From NCBI RefSeq assembly GCF_000934755.1, contig NZ_KN882175.1:287628-331435 (forward strand): a DNA stretch of 43,808 nt. Direction: 5' to 3'. Of the stretch, positions 43,710 through 43,808 are shown piece by piece. The notes below the pieces were generated by a model. It was not told the DNA's origin. It ran no database searches and saw only the letters and a list, made by a program, of their open reading frames with translations. Position 1 is the stretch's first letter; every line of letters starts with the position of its first letter. The stretch comes from Desulfonatronovibrio magnus. Lineage in GTDB: Bacteria > Desulfobacterota > Desulfovibrionia > Desulfovibrionales > Desulfonatronovibrionaceae. Position numbers and translations under genes: made by a program.

Positions 43710-43808
43710 AAGCCTTCCACCTTCAGCCTTCAGTCTCCCCCCTTCCCCTTTCAGCCTTCCCTCTTCAGTCTTCCCTCTTCCTCCTTCAGCCTTCAGCCTT
43801 CAGTCTTC
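43710..43808 (+). repeat. Low-complexity CTTCAGCC tract at the right edge
   Basis: Repeated units of CTTCAGCCTTCAG and CCTTCCCTCTTCAGTCTTCC fill the last 100 bases. It resembles 34295-34376. No gene is encoded. Its full length is cut by the window edge. Confidence 0.85.

Overview
The window looks like chromosome from a moderate-GC, sulfate-reducer-like member of the Desulfobacterota, most plausibly Desulfovibrionales. This is inferred from the Flx-type electron-bifurcation genes (MvhD-like, AsrA-like, FNR-like) and from protein style; no rRNA or other phylogenetic marker is present. A beta-lysine acetyltransferase at the left edge suggests an osmolyte-accumulating, salt-tolerant organism. I see no tRNA, rRNA, CRISPR array or intact prophage.

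Layout. 0.1-2.9 kb: an AblB-like acetyltransferase and a class III aminotransferase separated by a dispersed repeat. 3.1-3.7 kb: a decayed DUF4160/DUF2442 pair. 4.2-10.7 kb: a 2168-residue protein joining a Ser/Thr kinase, AAA-type ATPase, GAF, histidine kinase, receiver and HPt. 10.8-12.2 kb: a pseudopilin and TPR protein on the minus strand. 12.2-21.3 kb: a graveyard-like accessory island with a truncated HTH antitoxin, a PIN toxin remnant and partner, two Rpn-family nucleases (one broken), HigBA, an integrase tail, a RAYT transposase, a DUF6883 gene split by a MITE, and a truncated Fic protein. 21.4-24.6 kb: GNAT, DUF4197 and an NCS2 permease fused to an anti-sigma-like ATPase domain. 25.3-31.3 kb: SbcD-like phosphoesterase, secreted trypsin, CCA-adding enzyme, a hypothetical protein and TilS. 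32.1-33.7 kb: an orphan peptide-binding lipoprotein flanked by long inverted repeats. 34.5-38.2 kb: SWIM-SNF2 helicase and TrmL. 38.3-41.6 kb: an flxD-C-B-A-like redox operon. 41.8-43.7 kb: rfbB and rfbD.

The most striking feature is the density of small non-coding repeats. I distinguish at least six families. Two are MITEs with terminal inverted repeats, and in each of those two families one copy is flanked by an 8-bp target duplication. Removing the element plus one duplication rejoins the host reading frame exactly (DUF6883 at 19.1-19.6 kb; Rpn at 14.2-15.3 kb). Several families share the palindromic core GGGAC(A/T)GTCCC, and the window carries one intact RAYT, a natural candidate for acting on such palindromes. 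Repeats sit right against stop codons (higA, tilS), inside other repeats, and as an inverted pair around a whole gene.

Functionally, the Flx operon would pass electrons between NAD(P)H and ferredoxin or a heterodisulfide reductase. No hdrABC follows within the window; rhamnose genes come next. The giant kinase is a self-contained phosphorelay likely to sense a cytoplasmic signal.
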